Shown: positions 50,454 to 59,789, counted from the stretch's first letter. The stretch: DNA of 64,000 nucleotides from Flavobacteriaceae bacterium (GCA_021647405.1 JAKIUU010000009.1:13527-77526); one strand, 5' to 3'. The notes: generated from the sequence alone by a model not told the origin. A program made the numbers and translations.

Positions 50454-51470
50454 TTAAATCTGTAACAGTTTTAGCTTTGGAAATTGGTCTAGAATTATTT
50501 TAATAAATACCGTAATAGGTATAGACATAATCAAGCCCGGTATCCCCCAAATATAACCCCAAAACATTAACATTATCAATATTGTTATAATATTAATAGA
50601 AAATGATTTCCCCATAAAGACAGGCTCAAGTATCCCACCAAATAAGATTTGAACAGCTGTTATGGCTATAATAAAAAAGAGCAGTGTGCTTGTAGGGTCT
50701 AGCTCTACAAAAGCAAATAAAGAGAGTAAAATAACAGAAATAAAAGAACCTATCATTTGAATAAAATTGATTACAAAGGCAAATAGCCCCCAGAAAATAG
50801 GGAAGCTAACATCAAAATAATAACACGAAAGACCAATGCCAAGACCTGTAAACAGGCTTATTAAAAATTTAACTTTCATAAATTTAATAAGGTCTTTTTC
50901 AATTTTCATAAAGGTTTTAACCGAAGCACGTTTTTGTTTAAGAATTGTACTGTTTAATACTTTTTGAAAATTTATCGATTCGCCTAACCATAAAACAACA
51001 AAAAACGCCGTCATTAAAGTCATTGAAAGGGTATTTCCAATAAAATCTGCCATCGAGCCAACATTCTGAATAATGGTCTTTTCTTCCTGAATAAAGTGGG
51101 TTAAGTAATCTTGCCCTTCGTTGTATTGCATGCCAAAAAACGATTCAATTAGTGTAAATATGGTTTCGCGTTTTGCCAATGCTTTTTCAAAAAAAGCGGC
51201 TTTTGAAGCTATTATTTCTTTACTTGAAAGTAAAATTAACTTAATACCCATCTTTAATGCACCTGCAATAATTAAAATCACCATGAAAACACTCATTGGT
51301 TTTGGGATTTTTTTCTTCTTTAACCAACGCATTAAAGGTAAAAATAGCAATGCAATAAACATTGACGCTACAAGAGGTATAAAAATAAACGACAACAATT
51401 TTAGCACGTAAAAAACCAGGGGAATTACGATTGCCAGCAAAAGCCTATTTGTAATTTTAATATCCTTCAT
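50454..51470 (-). CDS. AI-2E family transporter (PerM/TqsA-like permease)
   Basis: The ATG at 51470 gives 338 residues, all-helical, with about seven to eight transmembrane segments and a large non-membrane region at about 75-135. The C-terminal helix motif GGILEPVFMGKSFSINII matches the UPF0118/AI-2E exporter family. Members export autoinducer-2, sodium/protons or other small molecules; the substrate here is unknown. It is convergent with prmC and has no operon partner. Confidence 0.88.
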   Translation of the reverse strand: MKDIKITNRLLLAIVIPLVFYVLKLLSFIFIPLVASMFIALLFLPLMRWLKKKKIPKPMSVFMVILIIAGALKMGIKLILLSSKEIIASKAAFFEKALAKRETIFTLIESFFGMQYNEGQDYLTHFIQEEKTIIQNVGSMADFIGNTLSMTLMTAFFVVLWLGESINFQKVLNSTILKQKRASVKTFMKIEKDLIKFMKVKFLISLFTGLGIGLSCYYFDVSFPIFWGLFAFVINFIQMIGSFISVILLSLFAFVELDPTSTLLFFIIAITAVQILFGGILEPVFMGKSFSINIITILIMLMFWGYIWGIPGLIMSIPITVFIKIILDQFPKLKLLQI

Positions 51471-51574
51471 AAAACAAAACACTAAATAATTTATAATAAA
51501 TACATTAACCTACCTCTTGTTTTTTTGTGTAAAAACAGAAGCCAATACAAAAGACTTTAAAAAAGGATATTACT

Positions 51575-52186
51575 TTAAAAAAATGTAACCAAGCCATTAG
51601 AAACATCGTATAAAGAGCCAACTATTTCTATGTGCCCTTCTTTTTCCATATCGGCTAATATGGGGCTCTCATTTCTTATTCTATCAATCGATAATTTGAC
51701 ATTCTTTACAGCTACCGCTTCTATCGCGTTGCTACTCATCTCTTTTTCATTTACCCTAATAGCTTTAACTGCAGGTAAAATTTTATTCAACAAAGCAGTT
51801 ATATTTCCTAACCTTACATTTTGACAAGCCGCTGTTACAGCGCCACATTTAGAGTGACCCATAACCATCACAATTTTAGAACCTGCCACTTTACAAGCGT
51901 ATTCCATTGAGCCTAAAACATCTTCGTTAACAATATTACCGGCCACCCTTACGCTAAATATGTCGCCAATACCCTGATCAAAAACCAATTCGGCAGGCAC
52001 CCTTGAGTCTATACAGCTCAGTATAACAGCAAAAGGATATTGGCCTTTGCTGGTTTCTAGAACTTGGTCTTGTAAATTGCGTTGGGCTTTTAAATTTTGA
52101 ACAAATCTTTTATTGCCTTCAACCAATATTTGATGGGCTTCCTTTGGTGTGATATTACTTTGAGTAATTTTTGTTTGTGTTTTCAT
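51575..52186 (-). CDS. Beta-class carbonic anhydrase
   Basis: A 203-residue enzyme with zinc ligands C58, H111 and C114 (SCIDSRVPAE; GHSKCGAV) and the Asp60-Arg62 dyad. It interconverts CO2 and bicarbonate in the cytoplasm. It lies 10 nt after a SulP transporter, so bicarbonate imported or formed next to the transporter is the likely shared theme. It is the last gene of the TetR-SulP-carbonic anhydrase unit. Confidence 0.96.
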   Translation of the reverse strand: MKTQTKITQSNITPKEAHQILVEGNKRFVQNLKAQRNLQDQVLETSKGQYPFAVILSCIDSRVPAELVFDQGIGDIFSVRVAGNIVNEDVLGSMEYACKVAGSKIVMVMGHSKCGAVTAACQNVRLGNITALLNKILPAVKAIRVNEKEMSSNAIEAVAVKNVKLSIDRIRNESPILADMEKEGHIEIVGSLYDVSNGLVTFF

Positions 52187-52196
52187 TTCTTAAACT

Positions 52197-54038
52197 TTAA
52201 TAGTCGTCTTTTATATTTTCTTTTATCCAAATCAAACAGTCTGTAAAATTATTAAACAGGTGTTTTCTAGGTATTAAATCTGGAATAACATCTATACGCT
52301 CTAGCATATATTTGGGTTGTTCTATTATGTTTACCAAGAGTACTTTTTTACCCTGCTTTACCAAATCTACCAGCACATCTTCCATTGCATATAAACCCGA
52401 TTGGTCTATATATTGCATTCTGCCCATTCTAATTATTATGGTGGCAGCTGTATCCGGGATTTGATTGGCCAATTGTTGAAATTCGCTTGTAGAACCAAAG
52501 AAAAGGGGGCCTTTAATATGTTTTACAAATACTTTTTCTTTTAAGTTTTTTGGCATATCAACTTCATCTGGCCATGATTTTTCTTTTGTAAGCGATTTTA
52601 CATCTGAACGTTCTGCCGTTAAATCGCCTATCTTTTTCATAAACATTAACGAGGCTATAATCAAACCAATACCTACGGCATAAACCAAATTCCATACAGA
52701 CGACAATACCAAAACTACCAACATAATAATTACCTCAGGACGCGGCATATATGGTATGGCTTTTAGACCTTTATAATCCATTACTCCTATACCAACTGTA
52801 ATTAATATACCCGCTAAAACAGCTGCAGGAATTTGCGATGCAATGGGACCCAAAGCCAATAAGATAACAAGCAATAAAATACCTGCCACCATTCCCGACA
52901 ATCGGGTTTTTCCCCCAGCATTAATATTTACAACAGTTCTTATTGTTGCACCAGCACCAGGAATACCACCAAAAATAGCCGCAATACTGTTGCCAATTCC
53001 TTGGCCTATAAGCTCTTTATTGGGTTTGTGTTTGGTTTTGGTCATATTGTCTGCTACCACAGAGGTAAGTAACGAATCTATAGCGCCCAAAAGCGCCAAG
53101 GTAAGTGCCGTAAAAATAAAAGGCGTAATGCTGTTAAAACTAAAGTCTGTAAATATACTTAGATTGGGAATGGGCAATCCGCCAGGTATCTCTTCAATGG
53201 GTCTGTAATTCAAATTAAATCCTATAGCAATACCAGACACAACAAGTAAGGCTATTAGTGTACTTGGCACTTTGGTTGTTATCCGCTTAAATCCGTAAAT
53301 AATAAGAATGGTGCCCAATGCTAAGAGTAACTCAATCCAATTGATATTTTTAAGCGCTCTTGGCAATACTTTAATAGCCCCTATTACTCCCGAAGCCTCT
53401 TTATTTGCTAAAGTTTGCGATTCTTTGAGAATCTGAGACGCGGTAATGCCTTCGGCCTGTTTGATAGTTTTCTTAAAATCTTCTAAAACCAACACACCTT
53501 CGCCAGCTTCTTTTTTTAAGATATTGTTTAAAATAACTTCCTCTGCATGGGGCTTAAATTGGCTGACAAATGCTGTATCTTCTTTGGGATAATAACCCAC
53601 AGAAGGGAGTATTTGCGTGAGCAAAATAATGACCCCTATAGCTGTCATAAATCCCGAAACAACAGGATACGGAATGTATTTAATATATTTTCCTAAGCCA
53701 ATTAAGCCCAGGCCTATTTGCATGATTCCCGCCAATAAAAAAACTGTTAATATTGCTGGCAAAGCGCTTTCAATATCGCCATCAAAAGAAGCCACAATAC
53801 CCGCTATTACCACCATACTTACGGCTGTCATTGGTGCTGTAGGTCCCGATATTTGCGTATTTGTTCCCCCAAAAAGGGCTGCGAAAAAACTAACAAAAAT
53901 AGCGCCATATAGTCCAGCACTTGGCCCAAGACCTGAGCTTACGCCAAAAGCAAGGGCCAATGGTAAGGCCACGATTCCGGCGGTAATACCGCCAAATAAA
54001 TCGCCTCTTAAATTTTTAAAAATCGATATTTTTTTCAT
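52197..54038 (-). CDS. SulP-family inorganic anion transporter with STAS domain
   Basis: A 613-residue transporter. The membrane domain starts at about 10 with GDLFGGITAGIVALPLALAFG; about ten to twelve helices follow to about 480, then a STAS domain from about 500 (FVKHIKGPLFFGSTSEF; YIDQSGLYAMEDVL). A hydrophilic insert of about 90 residues at 160-250 sits between helices. SulP proteins move sulfate, bicarbonate or related anions; the adjacent carbonic anhydrase favours bicarbonate (BicA-like), by context. It overlaps the TetR gene by 4 nt. Confidence 0.92.
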   Translation of the reverse strand: MKKISIFKNLRGDLFGGITAGIVALPLALAFGVSSGLGPSAGLYGAIFVSFFAALFGGTNTQISGPTAPMTAVSMVVIAGIVASFDGDIESALPAILTVFLLAGIMQIGLGLIGLGKYIKYIPYPVVSGFMTAIGVIILLTQILPSVGYYPKEDTAFVSQFKPHAEEVILNNILKKEAGEGVLVLEDFKKTIKQAEGITASQILKESQTLANKEASGVIGAIKVLPRALKNINWIELLLALGTILIIYGFKRITTKVPSTLIALLVVSGIAIGFNLNYRPIEEIPGGLPIPNLSIFTDFSFNSITPFIFTALTLALLGAIDSLLTSVVADNMTKTKHKPNKELIGQGIGNSIAAIFGGIPGAGATIRTVVNINAGGKTRLSGMVAGILLLVILLALGPIASQIPAAVLAGILITVGIGVMDYKGLKAIPYMPRPEVIIMLVVLVLSSVWNLVYAVGIGLIIASLMFMKKIGDLTAERSDVKSLTKEKSWPDEVDMPKNLKEKVFVKHIKGPLFFGSTSEFQQLANQIPDTAATIIIRMGRMQYIDQSGLYAMEDVLVDLVKQGKKVLLVNIIEQPKYMLERIDVIPDLIPRKHLFNNFTDCLIWIKENIKDDY

Positions 54039-54703
54039 TTAATAGCTTTAAAAATAAGGGTTGTGTAAAAATCAGAAATAAACGCTTTCTCTTTTGTAAC
54101 ATCTGTTAAGGCCGGCAAATGTTCTGCAAAATACTTTTGCTGATGGGTCCCTTCTATTAGTGTTGTCACCAACATATGAGGGTATTTAAACTTCGGATTA
54201 ATCTCTAAAATAAGATTACTTACCCGCTGTACCACTTTTTTATAAGCCTTAAAACACCCCTTTTTATTTTCTACATCAACGCTCTTGGTATGATAGACTT
54301 TAAGTGATTCGGTAAAAATTATTTTACTCAACAGCACTTCATCAACATAAGAAAAGGCGTTATCAGCCAAAATAGGCTGGGTTAAAATGGCGATAGATTT
54401 TTTTAAACGCTCTTCGGGTGATACAACATTGGTGGTGGCAAAAACCAAACGGTACTCTATCAATGTCCAATACCAACTTGTAAGATAAACCAATAAAGCA
54501 TGTTTGTTTTCAAAGTAGCGGTAAATAGAACTCTCAGGCGATTCTATAAGTTGCCCTAATTTTTTAAACGTGAAAGCTTCGTAGCCAATATCATTAATTA
54601 GCACAATACTATTTGAAATAATTTTATGTCCCAACTCAGAAGAATCGGGATTTTTTGAGTATAACTCTGGACTTATTTCTATGTGTATATTTAAATTTTT
54701 CAC
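54035..54703 (-). CDS. TetR-family transcriptional regulator
   Basis: A 222-residue regulator with an N-terminal HTH: YEAFTFKKLGQLIESPESSI is the helix-turn-helix and YRYFENKHAL the conserved exit. It starts with GTG at 54701-54703; an ATG 2 nt upstream is out of frame. The ligand domain is not recognisable. It overlaps the SulP gene by 4 nt, so it is the first gene of that operon and probably its repressor. A palindrome and -7 box lie directly upstream. Confidence 0.87.
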   Translation of the reverse strand: MKNLNIHIEISPELYSKNPDSSELGHKIISNSIVLINDIGYEAFTFKKLGQLIESPESSIYRYFENKHALLVYLTSWYWTLIEYRLVFATTNVVSPEERLKKSIAILTQPILADNAFSYVDEVLLSKIIFTESLKVYHTKSVDVENKKGCFKAYKKVVQRVSNLILEINPKFKYPHMLVTTLIEGTHQQKYFAEHLPALTDVTKEKAFISDFYTTLIFKAIK

Positions 54704-54722
54704 ATTTTTATTTTATTACGTG

Positions 54723-54743
54723 CAAATATAATAGTATTACTAT
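54723..54743 (-). promoter_or_regulatory. TetR-operon promoter with adjoining palindrome
   Basis: The minus strand reads TATATTTG at 54730-54723, ending 19 nt before the GTG. Immediately upstream, 54731-54743 is the palindrome ATAGTA-T-TACTAT, touching the -7 box. This is a typical repressor position and suggests autoregulation of the TetR-SulP-carbonic anhydrase unit. Confidence 0.65.
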
Positions 54744-54994
54744 CATATATGCAAGATATATGTTTTTATTTAACATGACATTATGATATCCTTATAAATT
54801 TCTATTTTTACAGGTGCCTATTCTAACTTTGTCAGATCTGTAACGCTTAAATTAGAAATCTAGACAATACCCCATAAAGAAAAGTAATCCAATAAAGTTC
54901 AGACAACCTGAAAATTGTAATTTATCAAGAAGAAAACATCCCTTAAATATGATTGCAGTATTATAAAATTTTCAATCTACAATCTCAAAATCCC
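54744..54994. other. Intergenic region between tetR and trmD promoters
   Basis: About 250 nt of AT-rich sequence. No ORF, tRNA or terminator was seen. It probably holds only the outer parts of the two divergent promoters. Confidence 0.4.
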
Positions 54995-55002
54995 TATCTT
55001 TG
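54995..55002 (+). promoter_or_regulatory. -7 box TATCTTTG for trmD, leaderless spacing
   Basis: TATCTTTG ends at 55002, four bases (CCCT) before the ATG at 55007. It has the same sequence and spacing as the MarR promoter box. Transcription should start at or next to the ATG. Confidence 0.65.
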
Positions 55003-55006
55003 CCCT

Positions 55007-55684
55007 ATGCGTATAGATATTGTTACCGTTTCACCAGAATTGATTAAAAGTCCGTTTGAATATTCCATTATAAAACGCGCTATTGACAAAAATTTTGTAG
55101 CTGTTTATTTTCATAATTTAAGAGATTATGCTCTTAACAAATACGGCCAAATAGACAACACCCAATTTGGTGGTGGTGCGGGCATGGTATTAATGATTGA
55201 ACCCATCGATAAATGTATTTCAAAATTAATGTCAGAACGCACTTACGATGAGGTTATTTTTATGACACCTGATGCGCCTGTTCTAAATCAACACACGGCC
55301 AATACCCTGTCTTTAAAAGAAAATATTCTTATCTTAACAGGCCATTACAAAGGGGTTGACCAGCGTGTACGCGATAAATTCATAAGCAAAGAAATTTCAA
55401 TTGGCGATTATGTTTTAAGTGGTGGTGAGCTGGCAGCGGCTGTTTTATGCGATGCCATTATACGGCTTATTCCGGGTGTTTTGGGGGACGAAACCTCTGC
55501 CCTGTCAGATTCTTTTCAAGACAATTTATTAGCACCACCCGTCTACACACGTCCCAGAGAATACAAAGGGTTAAAAGTTCCCGAAGTTTTATTATCAGGT
55601 AACTTTAAAAAAATAGACGATTGGCGTCACGAAGAAGCACTTAAAAAGACAAAAAAGCTTAAACCTGGCTTGTTAGATGATTAA
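55007..55684 (+). CDS. trmD: tRNA (guanine37-N1)-methyltransferase
   Basis: The ATG at 55007 gives 225 residues starting MRIDIVTVSPELIKSPF; an earlier in-frame start would lie upstream of the promoter box. The SPOUT trefoil-knot motifs are LILTGHYKGVDQRV, EISIGDYVLSGGELAA and the C-terminal RPREYKGLKVPEVLLSGN. TrmD methylates G37 of tRNAs to prevent frameshifting. It overlaps the PAP2 gene by 8 nt. In many bacteria trmD is next to rplS; here rplS lies two genes further on the same strand. Confidence 0.95.
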   Translation: MRIDIVTVSPELIKSPFEYSIIKRAIDKNFVAVYFHNLRDYALNKYGQIDNTQFGGGAGMVLMIEPIDKCISKLMSERTYDEVIFMTPDAPVLNQHTANTLSLKENILILTGHYKGVDQRVRDKFISKEISIGDYVLSGGELAAAVLCDAIIRLIPGVLGDETSALSDSFQDNLLAPPVYTRPREYKGLKVPEVLLSGNFKKIDDWRHEEALKKTKKLKPGLLDD

Positions 55685-56405
55685 AAAATATATTTTATGT
55701 GGACTTATTTTGTGTGTGTTTTGTACAAGCTACGCGCAAACTGACAGCATTAAAACTTCTAGAAAATTATTTTTAAAAAAAGAGATTGTGCCTTTATCGC
55801 TCATCGGAGCAGGTATTTACGTAAATTATGCCAATGGCAGTCTGGGCAAAGTACGCTTACAAGATAATATACAACGCGGTTTAAATTTCCGCACCCGTGC
55901 CGATGATTTTCTGCAATTTGCACCTATCGGTGTCCTTGGACTTGCCGATGTGTTGGGTTTAAAAACCGCCAATAACATTAAAATCCAAACTAAAAATATT
56001 GTATTGATTACGGCTGCAAATTACGTTATCGTTAAAACGCTTAAAATAGCTACTAATGAAACACGCCCTAATGGCAGTAAACATTCTTTCCCGTCGGGAC
56101 ACACATCGCAAGCCTTTGCTATGGCAGGTATTTTGCGCCACGAGTTAAAAGAAAGTTACCCTGTTTTGAGTTACAGCGGCTATCTGTTTGCCACAACCAC
56201 AGGTGCTTTTAGGGTACTTAACAACAAGCATTGGGTGTCTGATGTTTTGGTAGGAGCTGGTGTGGGCATGTTGGTAAGCGATGTATTTTACAGGATACAA
56301 AACAAACATAGTGGGGTGCATAAAAGAGAAAACAAAATAACGACTATCTTTGTACCTACATTTAAAGAAAAGTCTTTAGGTGTCTCTGGAATCCTTTATT
56401 TCTAA
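55677..56405 (+). CDS. PAP2-family phosphatase, exported or membrane-anchored
   Basis: A 242-residue protein with an N-terminal signal or anchor (KKYILCGLILCVFCTSYAQ). The acid-phosphatase motifs are KTLKIATNETRPNGSKHSF, then PSGHTSQAF, then FRVLNNKHWVSDVL, matching KxxxxxxRP, PSGH and SRxxxxxHxxxD. Such enzymes remove phosphate from undecaprenyl diphosphate or lipid A. It overlaps trmD by 8 nt and is followed 2 nt later by a lipid-linked-sugar transferase-like gene, which fits a role in envelope lipids. Confidence 0.9.
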   Translation: MIKKYILCGLILCVFCTSYAQTDSIKTSRKLFLKKEIVPLSLIGAGIYVNYANGSLGKVRLQDNIQRGLNFRTRADDFLQFAPIGVLGLADVLGLKTANNIKIQTKNIVLITAANYVIVKTLKIATNETRPNGSKHSFPSGHTSQAFAMAGILRHELKESYPVLSYSGYLFATTTGAFRVLNNKHWVSDVLVGAGVGMLVSDVFYRIQNKHSGVHKRENKITTIFVPTFKEKSLGVSGILYF

Positions 56406-56407
56406 AA

Positions 56408-57883
56408 GTGAAGCAATTTATACAAAATAAGCCATTATTAGCCATTGTTCTAGCCTTTCAAATTTTTAGATTTTCGCTATTACCCTTAATGGGATTAATG
56501 CCTCAAGATGCCTATTATTTTTTTTACGGACAGCATTTAGCCCTGTCGTATTTTGACCATCCAGGGATGATTGGCTACGCTTTAAGATTGTTTTCAGAGA
56601 TCTTCGGACAATCAGCTTTTGTGGTCAAACTAACCGATTTCACCTTGACATCACTTACTTTGGTAGCTCTTTATAATTTATCAAAGCTGTTTTTATCAAA
56701 ACAAAAACAACAGTATGCATTGGTTTTAATTAGCACCAGTGTTATGGTGTCTATAGTATCTATCGTTTCCACGCCAGATGTGCCACTCTTACTGTTTTGG
56801 ACACTCTCATTAATAGCGCTATACAAAGCTGTCTTTTATAATAATTTTAAACAATGGCTATTGGCAGGGGTTTTTATGGGATTGGCATTCGACAGCAAAT
56901 ACACTGCTGTTTTTTTACAATTTGGCATCATTTCTTTTCTGATTTTATCAAAGGGGCATCGCAAATTAATATTGTCAAAAGGTTTTATTACAAGTATGCT
57001 ATTATCAGTATTGGTGGCCTTTCCTGTTTTGTATTGGAATTACCAACACGATTTTGTCTCCTTTTTATTCCAATCAACACAACGTGCCGAAAGCGTGACT
57101 TCATTTGGATTAAAACCCCTATCTTTTCTAGGAACCATTGGTCACGAATTGCTAATTTTAATTCCAGTGCTATTTATTTTTATAGTTATTCTCACTTTTA
57201 AAACACTTAAAAAACACCTTTTAAAATGGCAGTTGCCAAAGGCCCCTAATTTATTTTTATTGTCCTTTTTCTTACCCACTTTTTTAGGTTTTTTTGCCAT
57301 TTCTCTTTTTTATTGGGTTAAAATAAATTGGCTTATGCCAGGTTATATTTCGGGATTAATTTTTGCAAGTATCTATATTTCAAAGAAATGGATAAAATTA
57401 AATACAGTGCTGGCTATTTTAATTCACATCGCTTTAGCGGTAGAAGTTGTTTTTTATGTCGTGCCCATTAAAAGTGATGACACTTGGTTTGGGTGGGAAG
57501 AATTGGCTCAAAAGGTTGAACACATCCAAAAAGAATATCCAAATACTTTTATTTTTTCTGCCGATAATTACAAAACGACTTCCGTCTTAAATTTTTATTT
57601 GAATCAGAAAATTTATGCCCAAAATGTGATCGGTAAATTTGCGCTGCACTACAATTTTATCGATAAAGATTTATCAATATTAAACGGTAAAAATGCCTTG
57701 TTTATAAACTCCGATAAAAGAGCCAAGACAAATGCCAAATCAGGTAAAATCCCCAAAGAATTAAAGGCCTATTTTAGCACTGTTACAGAATTGGAACCCA
57801 TAATTATAAAGCATCGTGGTAAAACAGTGCGCAAATTTTGGGTTTACCATGCCATCAACTATCAAAATATCCCAAATAATTAG
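56408..57883 (+). CDS. Glycosyltransferase family 39 membrane protein (ArnT-like)
   Basis: A 491-residue, multi-pass protein starting at GTG 56408. The early motif PQDAYYFFYGQHLALSYFDHPG, cut here as PQDAYYFFYGQ, contains the acidic residue of the first periplasmic loop, and about ten transmembrane helices follow. The last 120 residues are soluble and periplasmic. GT39 enzymes transfer sugars from polyprenyl-phosphate donors to lipids or proteins. The phosphatase gene 2 nt upstream could recycle the carrier. Acceptor unknown; it is not clearly the lipid A enzyme ArnT itself. Confidence 0.85.
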   Translation: MKQFIQNKPLLAIVLAFQIFRFSLLPLMGLMPQDAYYFFYGQHLALSYFDHPGMIGYALRLFSEIFGQSAFVVKLTDFTLTSLTLVALYNLSKLFLSKQKQQYALVLISTSVMVSIVSIVSTPDVPLLLFWTLSLIALYKAVFYNNFKQWLLAGVFMGLAFDSKYTAVFLQFGIISFLILSKGHRKLILSKGFITSMLLSVLVAFPVLYWNYQHDFVSFLFQSTQRAESVTSFGLKPLSFLGTIGHELLILIPVLFIFIVILTFKTLKKHLLKWQLPKAPNLFLLSFFLPTFLGFFAISLFYWVKINWLMPGYISGLIFASIYISKKWIKLNTVLAILIHIALAVEVVFYVVPIKSDDTWFGWEELAQKVEHIQKEYPNTFIFSADNYKTTSVLNFYLNQKIYAQNVIGKFALHYNFIDKDLSILNGKNALFINSDKRAKTNAKSGKIPKELKAYFSTVTELEPIIIKHRGKTVRKFWVYHAINYQNIPNN

Positions 57884-57904
57884 CGCTAATTAAAAATAAA
57901 TTTC

Positions 57905-57981
57905 TAAATTTGCGCACTCAAAATCAACCTCTGGCGAGAATCGTAAATGTTGCTTTATGAATAATTTTTAAACCATTTAAA
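57905..57981 (+). promoter_or_regulatory. rplS promoter and 5' leader
   Basis: TAAATTTG (57905-57912) is a consensus -7 box, so the leader is about 64 nt. The start codon overlaps a weak AT hairpin, TTTTAAA-CCA-TTTAAAA (57966-57982). Ribosomal-protein leaders occur in flavobacteria; whether this one binds L19 is not shown. Confidence 0.45.
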
Positions 57982-58332
57982 ATGGAAGATTTAGTAAAAT
58001 TTGTACAAGACGAATTCGTTCCCAAAAATGAGTTCCCTTCATTTTCAGCTGGAGATACAATAACAGTTTATTACAAAATTGTTGAAGGCGCAAAAACCAG
58101 AACACAGTTTTTTAAAGGTGTGGTCATTCAAAAAAGAGGCAGTGGTATTTCTGAAACATTTACAATCAGAAAAATGTCTGGTACCATTGGCGTAGAGCGT
58201 ATTTTTCCAATTAACTTACCTACTTTAGAAAAAATTGAAATTAACAAAAAAGGCAAAGTTAGACGCGCAAGAATTTTCTACTTTAGAAACCTTACTGGTA
58301 AAAAAGCAAGAATTAAAGAAGTTAAAAAATAA
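57982..58332 (+). CDS. rplS: 50S ribosomal protein L19
   Basis: A 116-residue protein that aligns over its full length with bL19: FSAGDTITVYYKIVEGAKTR, QFFKGVVIQKRGSG, SETFTIRKMSGTIGVERIFP and the tail KVRRARIFYFRNLTGKKARI. It sits at the 30S-50S interface. It is a single-gene unit between its own promoter and a strong terminator at 58355, downstream of the trmD-PAP2-GT39 operon. Confidence 0.97.
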   Translation: MEDLVKFVQDEFVPKNEFPSFSAGDTITVYYKIVEGAKTRTQFFKGVVIQKRGSGISETFTIRKMSGTIGVERIFPINLPTLEKIEINKKGKVRRARIFYFRNLTGKKARIKEVKK

Positions 58333-58354
58333 TTTGATTGCAAATCATTTTCAA

Positions 58355-58384
58355 AAACCCGTACAGATTTGTACGGGTTTTTTT
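58355..58384 (+). terminator. Intrinsic terminator after rplS
   Basis: AAACCCGTAC (58355-58364), loop AGATTT, GTACGGGTTT (58371-58380) and a T run to 58384. The 10-bp stem is perfect. Confidence 0.9.
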
Positions 58385-58465
58385 ATGCCCTATAAAAACT
58401 GTTAAAACATCCTTAAATAGCTTAAAATAACGCCAATAATCAAGTGCTTTTTACCAAGTATTTAG

Positions 58466-58473
58466 TAAATTTG
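58466..58473 (+). promoter_or_regulatory. -7 box TAAATTTG for icd
   Basis: TAAATTTG ends 25 nt before the icd ATG at 58499 and lies after the rplS terminator, so icd has its own promoter. Confidence 0.55.
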
Positions 58474-58498
58474 CAACACTTTAAAAAAATTCATAAAA

Positions 58499-59725
58499 AT
58501 GACAAAAATAAAAGTTACAAACCCTGTTGTTGAACTAGATGGCGATGAAATGACGCGTATTATTTGGAAATTTATCAAAGACCAATTAATACTTCCTTAT
58601 TTAGATTTAGATATCAAATATTACGACTTAGGTATTGAATATCGTGACGAGACCAATGACCAAGTTACCATTGATGCAGCCGAAGCTATAAAAAAGTACA
58701 GCGTAGGTATTAAATGTGCCACCATCACACCAGATGAAGCACGCGTAACAGAATTCGGATTAAAAAAAATGTGGCGCTCGCCTAACGGAACACTTAGAAA
58801 CATTGTAGGTGGTACTATTTTTAGAGAACCCATAATTATGAAAAACGTACCGCGTTACGTTCAAGGCTGGACAAAACCTATTTGCATAGGACGTCACGCT
58901 TTTGGCGACCAATACAAAGCAACCGATTTTGTTGTTAAAGGAAAAGGGAAATTGACCTTAACTTTTGCACCAGCTGACGGTTCTAAACCTCAAGTTCACG
59001 AAGTTTATAACTTTGAAGAAAATGGTGTGGCACAAGCCATGTACAATATAGATTCTTCTATCTATGGCTTTGCCCGCTCAAGTTTTAACCAAGCATTGGT
59101 TAAAAAATGGCCTTTGTACCTATCTACCAAAAACACCATTTTAAAAGCTTACGATGGTCGTTTTAAAGATATTTTTCAAGAAGTATACGAAAATGAATTT
59201 ATCGAAAAATTTAAAGCGGCTGGCATCACTTACGAACACCGTTTAATTGACGATATGGTTGCAAGTGCCATGAAATGGAATGGTGGTTTTGTTTGGGCCT
59301 GTAAAAATTATGATGGCGATGTACAATCTGATACCGTGGCACAAGGATTTGGATCTTTAGGTCTGATGACTTCGGTTTTGGTAACACCTGATGGTAAAAC
59401 TATGGAAGCTGAAGCAGCTCATGGTACCGTAACACGTCACTACCGTTTCCACCAACAAGGCAAAGAAACTTCTACAAATCCATTGGCATCAATTTATGCT
59501 TGGACACGTGGTTTAGAACACCGCGGTAAATTAGACAACAATCAAGAATTGATTGATTTCTGCCATACTTTAGAAAAGGTTTGTGTTGATACTGTTGAAG
59601 GTGGTAAAATGACAAAAGATTTGGCCCTTTTAATTCACAAAGACAAAATGACGAAAGCGCATTATTTAACCACACAAGAATTTTTAGCCGCTTTAAAAGA
59701 AAATTTAGATAAAGCTTTATCTTAA
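58499..59725 (+). CDS. icd: NADP-dependent isocitrate dehydrogenase (eukaryote-like dimeric type)
   Basis: A 408-residue enzyme of the type II homodimeric group, close to mitochondrial IDH. It shows ELDGDEMTRIIWKFIK at the N-terminus, SPNGTLRNIVGGTIFREPI with the isocitrate-binding serine and arginines, DDMVASAMKWNGGFVWACK with metal-binding aspartates and AAHGTVTRHYR near the C-terminus. It oxidatively decarboxylates isocitrate to 2-oxoglutarate, giving NADPH in the TCA cycle. It is a single-gene unit followed by a strong terminator. Confidence 0.95.
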   Translation: MTKIKVTNPVVELDGDEMTRIIWKFIKDQLILPYLDLDIKYYDLGIEYRDETNDQVTIDAAEAIKKYSVGIKCATITPDEARVTEFGLKKMWRSPNGTLRNIVGGTIFREPIIMKNVPRYVQGWTKPICIGRHAFGDQYKATDFVVKGKGKLTLTFAPADGSKPQVHEVYNFEENGVAQAMYNIDSSIYGFARSSFNQALVKKWPLYLSTKNTILKAYDGRFKDIFQEVYENEFIEKFKAAGITYEHRLIDDMVASAMKWNGGFVWACKNYDGDVQSDTVAQGFGSLGLMTSVLVTPDGKTMEAEAAHGTVTRHYRFHQQGKETSTNPLASIYAWTRGLEHRGKLDNNQELIDFCHTLEKVCVDTVEGGKMTKDLALLIHKDKMTKAHYLTTQEFLAALKENLDKALS

Positions 59726-59745
59726 TTGCCACATTAACACTTACG

Positions 59746-59775
59746 AAAGCGCCAATTTTTATTGGCGCTTTTTTT
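59746..59775 (+). terminator. Intrinsic terminator after icd
   Basis: AAAGCGCCAAT (59746-59756), loop TTTT, ATTGGCGCTTT (59761-59771) and a T run to 59775. The murQ -7 box starts only 3 nt further on. Confidence 0.9.
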
Positions 59776-59777
59776 AT

Positions 59778-59785
59778 TACTTTTG
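59778..59785 (+). promoter_or_regulatory. -7 box TACTTTTG for murQ, leaderless spacing
   Basis: TACTTTTG ends at 59785, four bases (AGAG) before the murQ ATG at 59790. The -33 region would overlap the icd terminator stem. Confidence 0.6.
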
Positions 59786-59789
59786 AGAG

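Noticed and set aside
53617..54042. 141-residue plus-strand ORF inside the SulP gene
   Set aside because: Antisense shadow of conserved transmembrane helices; proline/isoleucine-rich with no domain.
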